47,751 bases of DNA, taken from CAZZKF01 sp964654995. Lineage in GTDB: Bacteria > Pseudomonadota > Alphaproteobacteria > CAZZKF01. The notes under the pieces are model-generated. The model saw nothing but the letters and a program-made list of their open reading frames with translations, did not search any database and had not been told where the DNA came from. Shown here one piece after another: positions 46,631-47,751 of the stretch. The stretch's first letter is position 1. Every line of letters starts with the position of its first letter. The stretch spans positions 1 through 47,751 of the forward strand of contig CAZZKF010000012.1 of the NCBI GenBank assembly GCA_964654995.1, written 5' to 3'. A program made the position numbers and the translations under genes.

Positions 46631-47599
46631 TCATCCGGTCAGCAGGTTGCCGGCGAGGATCGCCAGAAATACGATCCAGCCAAACGTGTGATTGGCCCGG
46701 AACTTGGCGAGGCAATCGGCGGGCGAGTCGATGTCCAGCGTGACGATCTGCCAGGCGGCATGGCCAAGCGCCAGAATGAGCCCCAGGTAGACCGCGGGGC
46801 CGGTGCCGGCGAGCCAGGCGGCGAGCGCCGCGGCGGCGAGAAACCAGCCATAGAACACCCACAGCCACGGCCTGGTGCGCGTCCCCAGCTTCAGCGCCGA
46901 GGATTTGACGCCAATCGGGCTGTCGTCGCGGCGATCCTGATGGGCGTAGATGGTATCGTAACCGAGCGTCCAGCCGATGCCGCCAACATAAAGGACGACT
47001 GCCGCCGGGCTGAGCCCACCGGTGGTTGCCGCCCAGCCCAGCAAGGCGCCCCAGTTAAACGCCAGCCCAAGCACGAACTGCGGCCAGAAGGTGACCCGCT
47101 TGGCGAACGGGTAAAGAACGACGATGACCAGAGACGCCAGCCCGAGGATGCGGGCAAAGGGGTTGAAGGTCATGAGGATGGCGAGCCCGAGCAGGCCCTG
47201 GACCACCATCCAGATGATGGCCCGGGGCACGCTGACCGCGCCGGACGGAATCGGGCGGCTGCGCGTGCGCGCCACCTGGGCATCGAAATCGCGGTCGATG
47301 ATGTCGTTGTACGTACACCCCGCCCCGCGCATGATGAAGGCGCCGGCAACGAAGAGTGCCAGCAGAAGCGGGTCGGGCAGGGGCCCAAGATCGAGCCCCG
47401 AGGGCGGCGGGATCGACGCCGGGCGGTGGGGTGCGGCCAGCGCCAGCGCCCACAGGCACGGCCACATCAGCAACTGCGCACCGATCGGCCGGTCGAGCCG
47501 GGTGAGGCGCAAATACGGCCGCCAGGGGCGTGGCGCGAAGCGGTCGACCCAGCTTCCCTTGACCGCATCGACGGGGCGCATGTCGGCGGCGCCGGTCAT
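46631..47599 (-). CDS. ubiA: 4-hydroxybenzoate polyprenyltransferase
   Basis: About 322 residues with eight to nine membrane helices. Transfers the polyprenyl chain to 4-hydroxybenzoate in ubiquinone synthesis. The two Asp-rich Mg-diphosphate motifs are GCTYNDIIDRDFDAQVART (NDxxDxxxD) and AHQDRRDDSPIGVKSSAL. RLDRPIGAQLLMWPCLWAL is the typical first helix. Start uncertain: ATG 47599 is chosen; TTG at 47665 or ATG at 47581 are possible, with no clear ribosome site for any. Confidence 0.94.
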   Translation of the reverse strand: MTGAADMRPVDAVKGSWVDRFAPRPWRPYLRLTRLDRPIGAQLLMWPCLWALALAAPHRPASIPPPSGLDLGPLPDPLLLALFVAGAFIMRGAGCTYNDIIDRDFDAQVARTRSRPIPSGAVSVPRAIIWMVVQGLLGLAILMTFNPFARILGLASLVIVVLYPFAKRVTFWPQFVLGLAFNWGALLGWAATTGGLSPAAVVLYVGGIGWTLGYDTIYAHQDRRDDSPIGVKSSALKLGTRTRPWLWVFYGWFLAAAALAAWLAGTGPAVYLGLILALGHAAWQIVTLDIDSPADCLAKFRANHTFGWIVFLAILAGNLLTG

Positions 47600-47700
47600 C
47601 GCGCGGGGGCTTTCGAAGCAGTCCTCATGAGGCCAAGTGTTAGCCTTATTCGGGGCCCTGCTCAAGCGGATGTGATGACCCCGGCGGGTTGCATTGGCGG

Positions 47701-47738
47701 GCGCGATAGCGTAACTCGCTTAAGCGAGGGGATCGCGC
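47701..47738. repeat. Nested inverted repeats at window edge
   Basis: An inner perfect 14-bp palindrome, CTCGCTTAAGCGAG (47715-47728), is flanked by outer arms GCGCGAT (47701-47707) and ATCGCGC (47732-47738). It lies about 100 bp upstream of the ubiA start. It could be an operator or a folded leader for the ubi genes, or a terminator for a gene beyond the window. Confidence 0.45.
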
Positions 47739-47751
47739 AAGGGCTGGGCTT

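Overview
This is a GC-rich, gene-dense stretch of a bacterial chromosome, probably from an alphaproteobacterium of the Rhodospirillales type. The evidence is a set of alphaproteobacterial gene neighbourhoods: xseA-DUF2093-M23 peptidase, ileS-lspA-DUF3035 lipoprotein-paired M16 peptidases, and a TipF-like degenerate EAL protein beside cheY/cheZ. DUF2849 and TorF-family porins point the same way. I see no insertion sequence, prophage, CRISPR array or RNA gene. A run of exactly 100 N, flanked on both sides by the same 55 bp, shows this is a scaffolded draft, probably a metagenome assembly.

Layout. 1-2.2 kb: an unrecognised conserved gene, a decayed DUF547 fragment and a GST-family protein. 2.2-7.9 kb: a soluble six-PAS histidine kinase with three tandem PAS units at a 369-bp period, a truncated globin, an OmpA-like barrel protein and a small exported protein. 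8-15.5 kb (minus strand): TauE/SafE permease, AsmA-like protein, DUF2849 protein, SCP2 domain protein, a PrsT-like TPR protein and an acyl-CoA synthetase whose 5' end crosses the assembly gap. 15.7-18.2 kb: a phosphofructokinase with PPi-type active-site residues, and alanine dehydrogenase. 18.3-21.1 kb: a motility/signalling group (TipF-like protein, CheZ-type phosphatase with a histone-H1-like tail, CheY).

21.3-32.2 kb (plus strand): ribF, ileS, lspA, DUF3035 lipoprotein, two M16 peptidases, pgi and mutL. 32.2-34.5 kb: a small unknown gene behind an AT-rich operator-like region, then rluB-rsmD, with tadA divergent. 34.6-38.3 kb: MscS channel, APH-like phosphotransferase and purD. 38.3-42.8 kb: xseA, DUF2093, M23 peptidase, then two tandem TorF-type porins behind a sigma-54-like promoter. 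42.8-47.6 kb: a minus-strand ubiA-ubiD-pmbA-inositol phosphatase run.

Most of the window is core metabolism and maintenance: FAD, ubiquinone and purine synthesis, tRNA charging and editing, rRNA modification, mismatch repair and lipoprotein maturation. The less ordinary parts are the CheY/CheZ/TipF group with its shared FliM-like short motif, the PPi-type phosphofructokinase, the orphan PrsT-like TPR protein in a lipid-flavoured operon, the tandem PAS expansion and the sigma-54-like torF locus. I did not find a clearly new multi-gene defence or biosynthetic system.
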